Assembly: GCF_001684975.1 (NCBI RefSeq)
Contig: NZ_MAYH01000023.1
Coordinates: forward strand, 682,001 to 746,000
DNA length: 64,000 nt
Reading direction: 5' to 3'
Source of the DNA: Chryseobacterium artocarpi
Lineage (GTDB): Bacteria > Bacteroidota > Bacteroidia > Flavobacteriales > Weeksellaceae
Shown piece by piece: positions 43,703-52,906 of the stretch. Made by a program: the position numbers and the translations under genes. Below the pieces are notes generated by a model. The model was not told where the DNA came from, did no database searches, and worked only from the letters and a program-made list of their open reading frames with translations. Every line of letters begins with the position of its first letter. Position 1 is the first letter of the stretch.

Positions 43703-44161
43703 AACAATTTAAAATACGGTAACTCTTCAAATATATAAAAAAATAAATTCCAAAAAATCTACGTTTTTCAGATATGAATAAAGATTCTTTAAAAAGTTAT
43801 TTTAAATAAAAAGAAAAATGCGGAATATAAATATCCCGCATTTAGATTCATCGTACTGTGTTCTTGTGTGTGTTTTTTGGGCTTTAATAAGCGATGATAA
43901 AACTCTATTTTACAAAGTTTATCATGTTTGGATTTTTTTTAGAATTTAACCAATCACTGAAAAATTTCTATTTCAAATTCCTGAGACAAATATCCGTCAA
44001 TCATCAACTGAATCTACAATTTCAACCATAACAATTCCTATACACTTAAAGGTAATACCCCTATACAATCTATATACAAAAAACCATAAAACAATACAAA
44101 TCAATATTTTAAAAATATTGATCAAAAAACTAAACGTATTATCTGATTTATTAAAACAAAA
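43703..44161. other. Gene-free stretch upstream of the sigma gene
   Basis: 459 bp. It contains the sigma promoter region, a minus-strand terminator (43805-43843), an AT-rich hairpin near 43893-43925, and an inverted repeat AATATTTT/AAAATATT near 44102-44120 just after the next gene's stop. No coding frame is convincing. Confidence 0.6.
43805..43843 (-). terminator. Minus-strand intrinsic terminator
   Basis: AAATGCGG (minus strand 43843-43836) pairs with CCGCATTT (43823-43816), with inner AT pairs, then a T-rich tail. It lies about 320 bp past the YcxB-like gene stop and just before the sigma promoter. Confidence 0.7.
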
Positions 44162-44698
44162 TCACGACCATTTCCAATCCAGCTCTGTGTGATAAGGAAT
44201 TTTTATTTCTTTAAAGTAATTACGGAGCCATTCGATGTCTGGAACCTGCTGTTTTGGAAATATCAGATAGCTTCCGGAATTTAGTTTAATGAAAAAATTT
44301 TCTTTTGTTTCCGAAAGCCATTCAAAATGATCTGTATGATGCTTAGCTTCAAGTTGCGTATTTTTCATCAGGATATATTCCTTATTGAATTCTACATCAT
44401 AAGTATTGTTATCACTACTTTTAAACTGTTCGCCCTGAGCAACTGTAGTATAGAATTTTTTATAATAATATCCTGCATATTTTGGATAGATCAGGAAAAA
44501 CAATCCACCAACGAGAAATATCGATCCGCCCAATACCAGATTAAAGATCATTAAAAATAACCCTATCACCGCTATCATTCCTGCGAATATCAGACGACTT
44601 GTCTTTTTAGATTGTTGTATTTCCTCAGATTTAGAAGCTTCATACAGTAAGCTATCTAACATTATTTTTTCATTAAAGCTCAGCTTCATTGTATTCAT
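44162..44698 (-). CDS. YcxB-like membrane protein
   Basis: 178 residues. A short cytoplasmic N-terminus, two close membrane helices at about 35-70 (LIFAGMIAVIGLFLMIFNLV; GGSIFLVGGLFFLIYP), then a soluble YcxB-like domain (VEFNKEYILMKN; FEWLSETKENFFIKL; YLIFPKQQV). Function unknown. It stands alone. Confidence 0.75.
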   Translation of the reverse strand: MNTMKLSFNEKIMLDSLLYEASKSEEIQQSKKTSRLIFAGMIAVIGLFLMIFNLVLGGSIFLVGGLFFLIYPKYAGYYYKKFYTTVAQGEQFKSSDNNTYDVEFNKEYILMKNTQLEAKHHTDHFEWLSETKENFFIKLNSGSYLIFPKQQVPDIEWLRNYFKEIKIPYHTELDWKWS

Positions 44699-44994
44699 GG
44701 TAACTTGTATTAGTTTGATTTTGTGGTTGATTTATCTAAGAAACACTAAAATAGAAGTTATCTCTTAAACATACAATTAAATCCTTCTTTTTTTAAACAT
44801 TAAAAGCCTGATTATTAAAATAACTTGATTCTTTTTTCAGATTTAGGTTGTTGAAAAGTTATCCCATGTTATTTTTTCGATCTTGATTTTTATATATTTA
44901 AACGATTTTAAACATAGCTTAAGAGATAAGGCAGGTTCTCTCATGAATATTTGATAGAGGAAAACTTATTTATTTTAATTGTAAAGAAAAAGAA

Positions 44995-45834
44995 ATGGAA
45001 CTCTTCCCCATTATAGACATTCAGGATTTCAGAGCGAAACAACTCTCGGGAAATGAGAATTTTTCGTATTCTGAAATAAAGGGAATTCATCACATTGAAC
45101 GTCCTCACAGACATCATTTCTTTTTACTGGCACTTTTTGAAAAAGCCGGAGGTATTCATACCATTGACTTCAATGAATATAAAATCGGCAACAGGCAGAT
45201 TCACATATTGTTTCCGAAGCAGGTACATACATGGAATCTTGAAGAGCATACGATTGGATATCAGCTTATGGTTGACCGTGAACATTTTGAAAAGTTTTCA
45301 TCCAATTTTCCTTTCTCCTTTGCTTATTATCATAGAAATCCTGTTATTTCCCTGTCTGAATCAGTATTTAACACCCTGCTTTATGAGTTTAAAGCGATTC
45401 AGAATGAACTTAGTGATCAGGATTTTCTTCCGGAAGTGATTCATGCAAGAACTGCGGTGATCATTTCTATGGTAAGTAAGGAGATCAAAAGGCTATTTTC
45501 CGAACGTGAAAGTAACCAATACAGCACAAGAGTGGTAAAATTCCATGAACTTGTTGAGGAGTTTTTCAGAGAAGAAAAATCGATCTCGTTTTATGCAGAA
45601 AAGCTGAATATTTCAACAAGTTATCTGACTAAAATATGCCGGGCTCAATTACAGACTTCCCCAACTCAGCTTATTTTACAGCGTACTCTTCTGGAAGCCA
45701 AGCGACTTTTAAAATCCACAGATCTGTCTATCAAAGAAATAGCTTTTGACCTAGGGTTTATTGATGCTCCTTATTTTTCCAATTTCTTTAAGCAGCATAT
45801 AGGTATTACTCCCAAACAATTCAGAGACAACTGA
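44995..45834 (+). CDS. AraC-family transcriptional regulator
   Basis: 279 residues. A cupin-like N-terminal domain (about 20-110: ERPHRHHFFLLALFEKAGGI) and the AraC double helix-turn-helix at about 180-278 (FYAEKLNISTSYLTKICRAQ; IKEIAFDLGFIDAPYFSNFF; IGITPKQFR). It is followed after 83 bp on the same strand by an MFS exporter, its likely target. Confidence 0.92.
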   Translation: MELFPIIDIQDFRAKQLSGNENFSYSEIKGIHHIERPHRHHFFLLALFEKAGGIHTIDFNEYKIGNRQIHILFPKQVHTWNLEEHTIGYQLMVDREHFEKFSSNFPFSFAYYHRNPVISLSESVFNTLLYEFKAIQNELSDQDFLPEVIHARTAVIISMVSKEIKRLFSERESNQYSTRVVKFHELVEEFFREEKSISFYAEKLNISTSYLTKICRAQLQTSPTQLILQRTLLEAKRLLKSTDLSIKEIAFDLGFIDAPYFSNFFKQHIGITPKQFRDN

Positions 45835-45917
45835 CGGATTCTTCAACTCATGGATCGAATTCCACATCTTCCTGAGCTCGCATGTACCTAATTTTGCAAC
45901 CAGTAATTTTAGATAAG

Positions 45918-47159
45918 ATGATCCAAACAAATAACAATACTATTGACCCTAAGGCTATTGAACAGCCAACGGTAGAGCCTCTGCAAAACAAACCCACACT
46001 TACCAAATCACTTCTTTGGTTGATCACCATTACCACAGGGATTGTGGTAGGAAATAATTATTATAACCAACCTCTTTTGGGACTGATGGCAAAGGATTTT
46101 CAGGTTACTGAAACGGCAATCAGTATTATTGCAATGCTTACTCAGGTTGGTTTTGCGATGGGGCTTCTGTTTATTGTTCCTCTGGGAGATATGGTACAGC
46201 GAAAAAAATTAATACTTTCTATCTTTCTGCTGATCATAGCCTCCCTCGTGGGAATGGTTTTAGCACCTAATCTTCCTTTACTTTATATTGCCAGTTTTAT
46301 GGTAGGGTTTAGCTCGGTGGTTCCTCAGATGCTTGTTCCTTTAACGGCTGAACTTTCTACTCCAGAAAAACGCAGCTCTTCAATAGGAATGGTGATGAGC
46401 GGCTTGCTTCTGGGAATTCTTTTATCGCGTGTAGCAGCAGGCTTTATCGGGGATATCTGGGGATGGAAGGCTATTTATTATATTGCGATTGGCTGTATGA
46501 TTTTTCTGATGGTATTACTTAGTGCTAAACTTCCGGATGTACATCCCACATTTAAAGGAAATTACAGACAATTGATGCACTCGCTGATACATCTTGCGAA
46601 AACACAGCCTGTTCTGCGTCTTTCGGCATTCAGAGGGGCGCTGGGCTTTGCCGGGTTCAGTGCTTTCTGGATTACGTTGGTATTTCATTTAGAGGAAGCT
46701 CCTTTTCATGCGGGTTCTGCGGTGGCGGGTTCTTTCGGACTTATTGGAGCGGTAGGAGCTCTTGCGGCTTCTGCGGTAGGTAAAATAGCAACAAAAGTTT
46801 CTACTTATAACATAATATTAGTATCTATATTCATGTTACTTGCCAGCTGGATTATCTTTTATTTCAGCGGGTATACTTATATGGGACTGATTGTGGGAGT
46901 AATTCTTATTGACCTTGGGCTACAATCGATGCACATCAGTAATCAATCTTCTTTCTTTGCATTAAATATAGGAGCTACAAACAGATTAAATACGGTTTAT
47001 ATGTTCAGTTATTTTGCCGGAGGTTCTCTGGGCAGTTATCTTGCGTCCCAAGCCTGGAAATACTACCAATGGGACGGTGTTGTATATACAGGATTATCCT
47101 GTACGCTTCTGGTGCTTATTGCGCATCTTTGGTTTGGAAAAAAGACGATAGCGAAATAA
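45918..47159 (+). CDS. MFS transporter
   Basis: 413 residues from the ATG at 45918; an upstream in-frame ATG at 45882 lacks support. Twelve hydrophobic helices with PLGDMVQRKKL at the loop 2-3 signature and a long central loop near 220. It belongs to the drug or arabinose-efflux-like group. Paired with the AraC gene upstream and closed by a terminator. Confidence 0.88.
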   Translation: MIQTNNNTIDPKAIEQPTVEPLQNKPTLTKSLLWLITITTGIVVGNNYYNQPLLGLMAKDFQVTETAISIIAMLTQVGFAMGLLFIVPLGDMVQRKKLILSIFLLIIASLVGMVLAPNLPLLYIASFMVGFSSVVPQMLVPLTAELSTPEKRSSSIGMVMSGLLLGILLSRVAAGFIGDIWGWKAIYYIAIGCMIFLMVLLSAKLPDVHPTFKGNYRQLMHSLIHLAKTQPVLRLSAFRGALGFAGFSAFWITLVFHLEEAPFHAGSAVAGSFGLIGAVGALAASAVGKIATKVSTYNIILVSIFMLLASWIIFYFSGYTYMGLIVGVILIDLGLQSMHISNQSSFFALNIGATNRLNTVYMFSYFAGGSLGSYLASQAWKYYQWDGVVYTGLSCTLLVLIAHLWFGKKTIAK

Positions 47160-47183
47160 ATTTAATTTATAGAAAATCATCAT

Positions 47184-47216
47184 AAAATCCTCAATATTTA
47201 GTGTATTGGGGATTTT
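47184..47216 (+). terminator. Terminator of the AraC-MFS unit
   Basis: A 13-bp stem (47184-47196 with 47204-47216) with one G-U pair and a 7-nt loop. A short T-run lies within the right arm. Confidence 0.75.
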
Positions 47217-47250
47217 CACATTATCTATGTTTTAGTTTGAAATTTTAAAC

Positions 47251-48378
47251 TCACGAACGGATAAGATTATGTATTTCATCTTGATACTGTCTATTTTTCT
47301 TTTTCATTTTCAGAGTAATATAAAGTAAGGTACTCATTATCAATAATCCAATTACCACTACAACTCCGATAAGAATATTATAATGATCTGTAATTTCCTT
47401 CGTTTTTTTTAGCATTTCCTTATTATGAACATCAATTGCGTGGTTGATAGAGCTTAACTCATTTTGTTCTCTGTTAAAACTTGCTTCAAAAAATTTTCCG
47501 TTGTAAGCCTGATAAAGATGCTGGTTTCCCATAGCAAGATAATTCTCTGCCATTTCTCTATAGATGCCTTCATTCAGGGTAAGGTCACCAATTTTTTTGG
47601 AAAGTTCTTGCGCTTCGACCAATAGATTAATTGCTGTTTGGTTTTCCTTTTTACTTTTATACACTTCCGAAAGTCCTTTCAATGCAAATGCTTCTAAACT
47701 ATTGGCATTAATTACGCGGGCAAACTCCAAAGATTTCACAAAGGCTTCTTCCGCTTTATTTAATTGATTTAAAAGTAGATAGCAGTATCCAATATTGTAA
47801 TATACAATACTTTGGTTAAAATGAGTTTCCTTTTCTTTTACTTTTTCAAAATTCCGGGCTGCGATGAGAAATTCCTGGAGGGCAATTTCCGGATTAAGCT
47901 GGCTTTTATGAATCATTCCTCGTAAAGCATAGCTTCTTGCTGTTTCAAAGTACTTATCCGGATCGTTATCAGGAAGCTGTATAAGATATTCTCCCGCTTC
48001 ATCTAATGTTTCAAGGCTTTTGCTGTAAAAATCCATCTGCTGATACTGCATTGCAATAGCAATCAACACACTGGTTTTGATATTCAGACTATTGGTTTTC
48101 TGAACAAGTTCTCTTGCTACAAGAAGATTTTTCAAAGATTCATCAAAGTCCCTTTTAGCGATACTTGCGGTGGAAAGAATTAAATAGACCTTAACTAATT
48201 TATTAACATCTTTCTGTTTCTGAAGTAATTTTTTAGCAATCTTTACAGCATTGTCAGGGTTATTGTAGATTTCCTGGTTTGCCTTTCTAATCAGGGAATC
48301 ATCCGAAATATTTTGTCCGAAAAGACCAATCTGGCAACCTAAAAGTACAATAGAGACAATTTTAGTAAACAGTTTCAT
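47251..48378 (-). CDS. TPR membrane protein without output domain
   Basis: 375 residues. Signal peptide (1-21, ends GLFGQ), about six TPR-like repeats (about 30-300), one membrane helix near 330-352 (IGVVVVIGLLIMSTLLYITL), then only about 20 basic residues inside. Its layout matches the upstream TPR-AraC protein up to the membrane helix but lacks the cytoplasmic DNA-binding part. Its start overlaps the stop of that gene by 4 bp (ATGA), so the two are co-translated and could form a hetero-receptor. Role inferred only. Confidence 0.8.
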   Translation of the reverse strand: MKLFTKIVSIVLLGCQIGLFGQNISDDSLIRKANQEIYNNPDNAVKIAKKLLQKQKDVNKLVKVYLILSTASIAKRDFDESLKNLLVARELVQKTNSLNIKTSVLIAIAMQYQQMDFYSKSLETLDEAGEYLIQLPDNDPDKYFETARSYALRGMIHKSQLNPEIALQEFLIAARNFEKVKEKETHFNQSIVYYNIGYCYLLLNQLNKAEEAFVKSLEFARVINANSLEAFALKGLSEVYKSKKENQTAINLLVEAQELSKKIGDLTLNEGIYREMAENYLAMGNQHLYQAYNGKFFEASFNREQNELSSINHAIDVHNKEMLKKTKEITDHYNILIGVVVVIGLLIMSTLLYITLKMKKKNRQYQDEIHNLIRS

Positions 48379-50021
48379 GATTTCTTATTCTTAATAATTT
48401 CCTGAATGTAATGATTGGGAGACATTCCTGTAATCGATTTAAAAACATTGGTAAAGGCACCATGTGAAGAGAATCCTGTATATTCTGCAAGGTAGCTTAC
48501 TTTATAATTGAGATAGGCAGGATCTGTTCTCAAAAGGTAGGCAATATGATTGATTCTTAATTCATTGATGTATCCATTAAAATTTTTTCCTTTATTATTA
48601 TTAATTACTTCTGATAAGTATTTTGTATTGATTCCCGTTTCAGCAGAAAGAATGGAAATCGACATGTTTTTATTTAAATAATTATCGGTAAGTTCCCACT
48701 CTTTCAGTTTCTCAAGAATTTCAGTTTCTTTTTCTTTAGATACTTTTGCCTGGTCTTTTTCTGAAGTTTTATTTACTTTTATCAATGATTCTTCATGAGC
48801 AATCGAAGCAGAGATATCCCTTTCCCTTTGCCCTTTAAAAAAGGTGAATTGTTTTCTCAAATCCTTTCCTTTTGTCTGTTCGTAATAAAAGCAGACCATA
48901 GTTCCTAAAATAAGGAATAAAGTAATGCTAACAATAATCTTTACCTGAATTGATTTGTTTTGTTTTTGGTATTCAATATTCTTTTTATGATAGATTTCCA
49001 GTAGCTTAACGATATATTGTATACCTTCTTTCCTACTAGAGTCTAGTTTATTCTTTAAATCAGAATATAGATTATTGTAATGGGAGTATTTTTCACCGTT
49101 ATTCAGGGCAAGATAGTTTTCGGTAAATAATTCGTAAAAAATAAGCTTTAAATCGTTGTAAGGTAAGTTTTCAATCTTGGCAAACCCTTTTTCCAGATAA
49201 TGTATTGCAGTATGATAGTCTTCTTTTGAAAAGTAATATCGTGACAATGCCTCGTAAGCAAAAGCAGCAAGAAAAGCATAATCTCCCTGATTTTCAATCT
49301 CATGAATCACCTCATCAAGCAGCTTTTTAGATTCTTCTCGCCTATTGGCTCTCATCAGATACAATGCCCGAAAAATAGTATTTTCCTGTCTTGTAATCTT
49401 ATTTTCCTCATTATCGTAGTCCAAATACTGATCACTAATATCGAAATTTTTCAGGGCTTCCTCATACTTTTTAGAAACACCGTCATTGATTGCCTGAAGC
49501 TGATATAGTTTTGACAGTGTCATTCTTTCTTTTAAATTTTTACTGTTCAGGAGATCCTGATCTGCTAAAATTCCGGCAATTATATTTCTGGACTGTTCAA
49601 ACAATCCTAAATTCTGGTATTGGTCCGCAAGATTAAAGTTACCAAACATTGTTACAAAACGGGATTGTTTCCCTTCCTGATTTTCATCTTCTTTCTGATT
49701 GGAAGTATTCACTGCTTCTACGTAATTTCCTTGCATCGCATATGCCCAAGAGATAATTTTTCGCAGAATGGTTTTATGCTCAATATTTTTTTCACTGATC
49801 AAAAGGCTCTGAGAATATCTTATACAGTCTTCTGGATTTTGATATAACTTTTGAAAAGCCCTATCCGTCAAAATATTAAAGTCGGGACCTGATTGGCTGT
49901 TCATAAAGACAGGGCACAACATTATTAAAAATAATATCAACCCATTATTTTTTCCTGTTATTTTCCAAAAAAAACTTGTTTTTCTACTACTTTCTCCCAA
50001 TATCTTACCTATCATCACCAT
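48375..50021 (-). CDS. TPR receptor with AraC DNA-binding domain
   Basis: 548 residues. N-terminal hydrophobic segment (about 27-44), periplasmic TPR repeats (about 50-360), a membrane helix near 376-396 (IIVSITLFLILGTMVCFYYE), and a cytoplasmic AraC double helix-turn-helix (about 450-548: ISILSAETGINTKYLSEVIN; VSYLAEYTGFSSHGAFTNVF; ITGMSPNHYI). One-piece transmembrane transcription factors of this type occur in Bacteroidota. A -7 box (TATATTTG, minus strand, 50126-50119) lies about 100 bp upstream. Confidence 0.88.
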   Translation of the reverse strand: MVMIGKILGESSRKTSFFWKITGKNNGLILFLIMLCPVFMNSQSGPDFNILTDRAFQKLYQNPEDCIRYSQSLLISEKNIEHKTILRKIISWAYAMQGNYVEAVNTSNQKEDENQEGKQSRFVTMFGNFNLADQYQNLGLFEQSRNIIAGILADQDLLNSKNLKERMTLSKLYQLQAINDGVSKKYEEALKNFDISDQYLDYDNEENKITRQENTIFRALYLMRANRREESKKLLDEVIHEIENQGDYAFLAAFAYEALSRYYFSKEDYHTAIHYLEKGFAKIENLPYNDLKLIFYELFTENYLALNNGEKYSHYNNLYSDLKNKLDSSRKEGIQYIVKLLEIYHKKNIEYQKQNKSIQVKIIVSITLFLILGTMVCFYYEQTKGKDLRKQFTFFKGQRERDISASIAHEESLIKVNKTSEKDQAKVSKEKETEILEKLKEWELTDNYLNKNMSISILSAETGINTKYLSEVINNNKGKNFNGYINELRINHIAYLLRTDPAYLNYKVSYLAEYTGFSSHGAFTNVFKSITGMSPNHYIQEIIKNKKS

Positions 50022-50373
50022 TGTAAATAAAAAATTACAAATGGTTAATTTTCAAATAATTACATTTTTAATTCTTGTAAATTCAATGAAATATGCAAGC
50101 TTATTTCTTTACAAAGCGCAAATATAACGTTAATATTGTCCCAAGCATTAAACAGATTCAAAATATTAGACTTATTTACAATTTTATTGAAAATATTCAT
50201 ATAGATAATAAACAATAATTAAATAATCCCGAATCTGATCTTACATTTTAACCTGTAAATAGAGATTCAGACCTCATTTGTTCATCTCTCCGGCAAATCA
50301 TACAATATCCTTAGAATTTTCACTAAAAAAATATTGAACAATGATAAATTCTTTTAACATATAAACAATAAAA
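50022..50373. other. Gene-free stretch between divergent genes
   Basis: 352 bp. It carries the TPR-AraC promoter on the left. On the right is an AT-rich leader for the T9SS protein; no clear TAnnTTTG box is seen there. Confidence 0.6.
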
Positions 50374-52641
50374 ATGAGAAAGCAATACCTATTATGGATG
50401 GCATTACTTATTCCATCCTGGCAATTGAGTGCCCAAACCTATTGTACTCCTACCGCCGGAGCATCAAGTCAGAATAATTATCTGAAAAATGCTGTTTTTT
50501 CTGATCAAGGGGCCATATATTATGATGCGGCATCTTATCAGGCTTATGTAGATAATTCTGGTCAAATGGTAACATCTTACCCTGGAGGCACAGTAAATGT
50601 ACATCTGGAACATAGCGGAAGTACTAAATCTTATGTTTGGGTAGACTGGAATGCGGATGGAGATTTTGATGATTTCTATGAAGGTCCTATAGAGCCTTCT
50701 CCTTTTAATACGGTTGATGATCAGTTCTTTGTTCCTCCCACTCAAGAACCGGGAGTTTATAGAATAAGAGTACAGTCAGGAAGTACATTTCCCAATCCTG
50801 TAAACCCATGTGGTCCTAATAACTATGGTGGGTTTGTTGATTTCAGCCTAAAAATTAATCCTACACCTACTTGTCTTGCTCCTTCAGCACTTACAGCGTC
50901 CAATATTACCAATTCAACAGCTTTAATCTCTTGGGAAGCTTCTACCACCTCTCCCGGAAGTGGATATGAATATTATTACACAAGCACAAATACTCCACCA
51001 ACGGCAACTACGACTCCTTCCGGAACGAGTATGACAACATCTGCCAACATCAGCGGACTATACTCATTTACAACATATTACATCTATGCAAGATCCATTT
51101 GCAGTGCTTCTGATAAAAGTAGCTGGTCGTTAAGGGGAACATTTAAAACAAAATGTGATCCTATGGCTTCTATGTTTGAAAACTTTGAAGCAGTTACCGG
51201 AGCTAATGCCAACTGTTGGGATAAGTTAGGTCCTGGTTATATGACGATAGGTACCGGATCTGGTGTAAATAATTCTAAAGGTATAACCCAAAGCGCATTA
51301 AGTGCAGCTAATTTTTCCCTGGCTGTGCTTCCTCTGTTCAGTAATGTAAATGCCGGAACTCACTGGCTGAGATTTAAAGCTAAAGTAAGCAGTGATCCCG
51401 GCGTATTGGATATTGGATATGTTACCAATGACTCGGATGCTTCAACATTTAATATTGTTCAGTCTGTGAATATCAGTAACAAAAACTATGATGGGTATGA
51501 ATACAGAGTTATTATTCCTAATACGGTACCATCCAACGCAAGACTTGCTATCAGACATAGTGGTGTTCCTGCTGTGAATATATATTGGGATGAAGTATAT
51601 TGGGAACCTAAACCAAACTGTCTTCCGGTCAGCAATGTTACAGTTTCTAATATTACAAGTTCATCAGTTGACTTAGCATGGAATGCTTCAAGCTCGTCAC
51701 CTTCAGGATATGATATTTATTACAGCCTGAATAATACGCCACCAACAGCTTCTACAGTTCCTAATATAACTAATGTATCCGGAAATACATACACTATTTC
51801 TAACCTTGAAAGCGCAAAGAACTATTATATATGGGTAAGACCAAGATGCAGCAGTACAGATCAGGGACCATGGGGAAATATAACGTCTATATTAACAGCT
51901 TGTGCTCCTGTTCCGAATTTATCTGAAAACTTTGATTCTTATAATACAGGACTTATTACCAATGCACCTTGTTGGGGAAAAATAACTGTCGGAATCATCG
52001 CATCTTGTACTATTAACGGAAGTACACCGGCAGCTTCAGGGACCAAACATATAAGCCTACGATCTACTTCAAGTGGTGATATTGCAATTGCTGTTTTACC
52101 TGAGTTCAGTAATGTAAATGCAGGAACCCATCGTTTAAGGTTCAAGGCATATAGCAGCCAGAGCACAGGAAAGCTGAAGGTAGGCTATGTAGCAGATCCA
52201 ACCAATGCAGAATCTTTTGTTTTGATTCAACAATTGGATGTAACAAACACTTCATATAATGCCAATTATTATACCGTAAATGTACCTGCTACAGTACCCG
52301 CAAATACAAGACTTGCCATCCGCAGTGATTATGCAACCAGTACAAACGTATCATACTACATTGATGATGTCAATTGGGAAAACGGATCTCTGGGTACAAG
52401 TGAGGTTTCGGCAAAAGCTGAGTTGACAGTATATCCCAATCCATTTACGGATACAATCAATATCTCTTCTGAACAAAAGGTATCTTCAATGGCTGTCTAT
52501 GATCTTTCAGGAAAGATCGTAAAGGAAATTACCAGTCCTTCAACATCAGTTTCATTAAAGGAGTTACCATCAGGAGCTTATCTGATCAAAGTAATCCTTA
52601 AGAACGGAACAGCTAAAACAATAAAGGCTGTAAAAAAATAA
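50374..52641 (+). CDS. T9SS type A cargo: GEVED, fibronectin III and anchor-J-like domains
   Basis: 755-residue secreted or cell-surface protein. Signal peptide 1-20 (ends QLSAQ). A GEVED domain spans about 60-160 (SYVWVDWNADGDFDDFYEG). Two fibronectin III modules lie at about 165-258 and 414-506. Each is followed by a jelly-roll module of about 155 residues (FENFEAVTG and SENFDSYNTG starts; NVNAGTHWLRFKA repeated). The C-terminus (about 680-755, YPNPFTDTINISS ... LPSGAYLIKV) is a type A sorting domain cleaved on export. No enzyme motif is visible, so binding or adhesion is likely. Confidence 0.88.
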   Translation: MRKQYLLWMALLIPSWQLSAQTYCTPTAGASSQNNYLKNAVFSDQGAIYYDAASYQAYVDNSGQMVTSYPGGTVNVHLEHSGSTKSYVWVDWNADGDFDDFYEGPIEPSPFNTVDDQFFVPPTQEPGVYRIRVQSGSTFPNPVNPCGPNNYGGFVDFSLKINPTPTCLAPSALTASNITNSTALISWEASTTSPGSGYEYYYTSTNTPPTATTTPSGTSMTTSANISGLYSFTTYYIYARSICSASDKSSWSLRGTFKTKCDPMASMFENFEAVTGANANCWDKLGPGYMTIGTGSGVNNSKGITQSALSAANFSLAVLPLFSNVNAGTHWLRFKAKVSSDPGVLDIGYVTNDSDASTFNIVQSVNISNKNYDGYEYRVIIPNTVPSNARLAIRHSGVPAVNIYWDEVYWEPKPNCLPVSNVTVSNITSSSVDLAWNASSSSPSGYDIYYSLNNTPPTASTVPNITNVSGNTYTISNLESAKNYYIWVRPRCSSTDQGPWGNITSILTACAPVPNLSENFDSYNTGLITNAPCWGKITVGIIASCTINGSTPAASGTKHISLRSTSSGDIAIAVLPEFSNVNAGTHRLRFKAYSSQSTGKLKVGYVADPTNAESFVLIQQLDVTNTSYNANYYTVNVPATVPANTRLAIRSDYATSTNVSYYIDDVNWENGSLGTSEVSAKAELTVYPNPFTDTINISSEQKVSSMAVYDLSGKIVKEITSPSTSVSLKELPSGAYLIKVILKNGTAKTIKAVKK

Positions 52642-52648
52642 TATGTTG

Positions 52649-52699
52649 TCACTGTCATATGAAAGCGGCAGGTGTACTGTCTGCCGCTTTTGTGACAGT
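52649..52699 (+). terminator. Extended hairpin terminator
   Basis: Inner 10-bp stem AAAGCGGCAG (52662-52671) with CTGCCGCTTT (52681-52690), flanked by outer arms ACTGTCA and TGACAGT. Confidence 0.75.
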
Positions 52700-52906
52700 T
52701 TTCAATCATTTTCTTTCATCAATATCCATTAAATTTCTTTTGAATGAAAAACTTCTACTCATCTCTGATATGAACATTACAGAACATACAATATTGTTCT
52801 TCCACTCATTTATCACTTGTTTGAATGTTCCATCATTCACTTTTTCATTGAATCCGAAAAAATGACAAAAACAGCTATGCTGTGCTATTAAAATATAAAC
52901 CACCCA

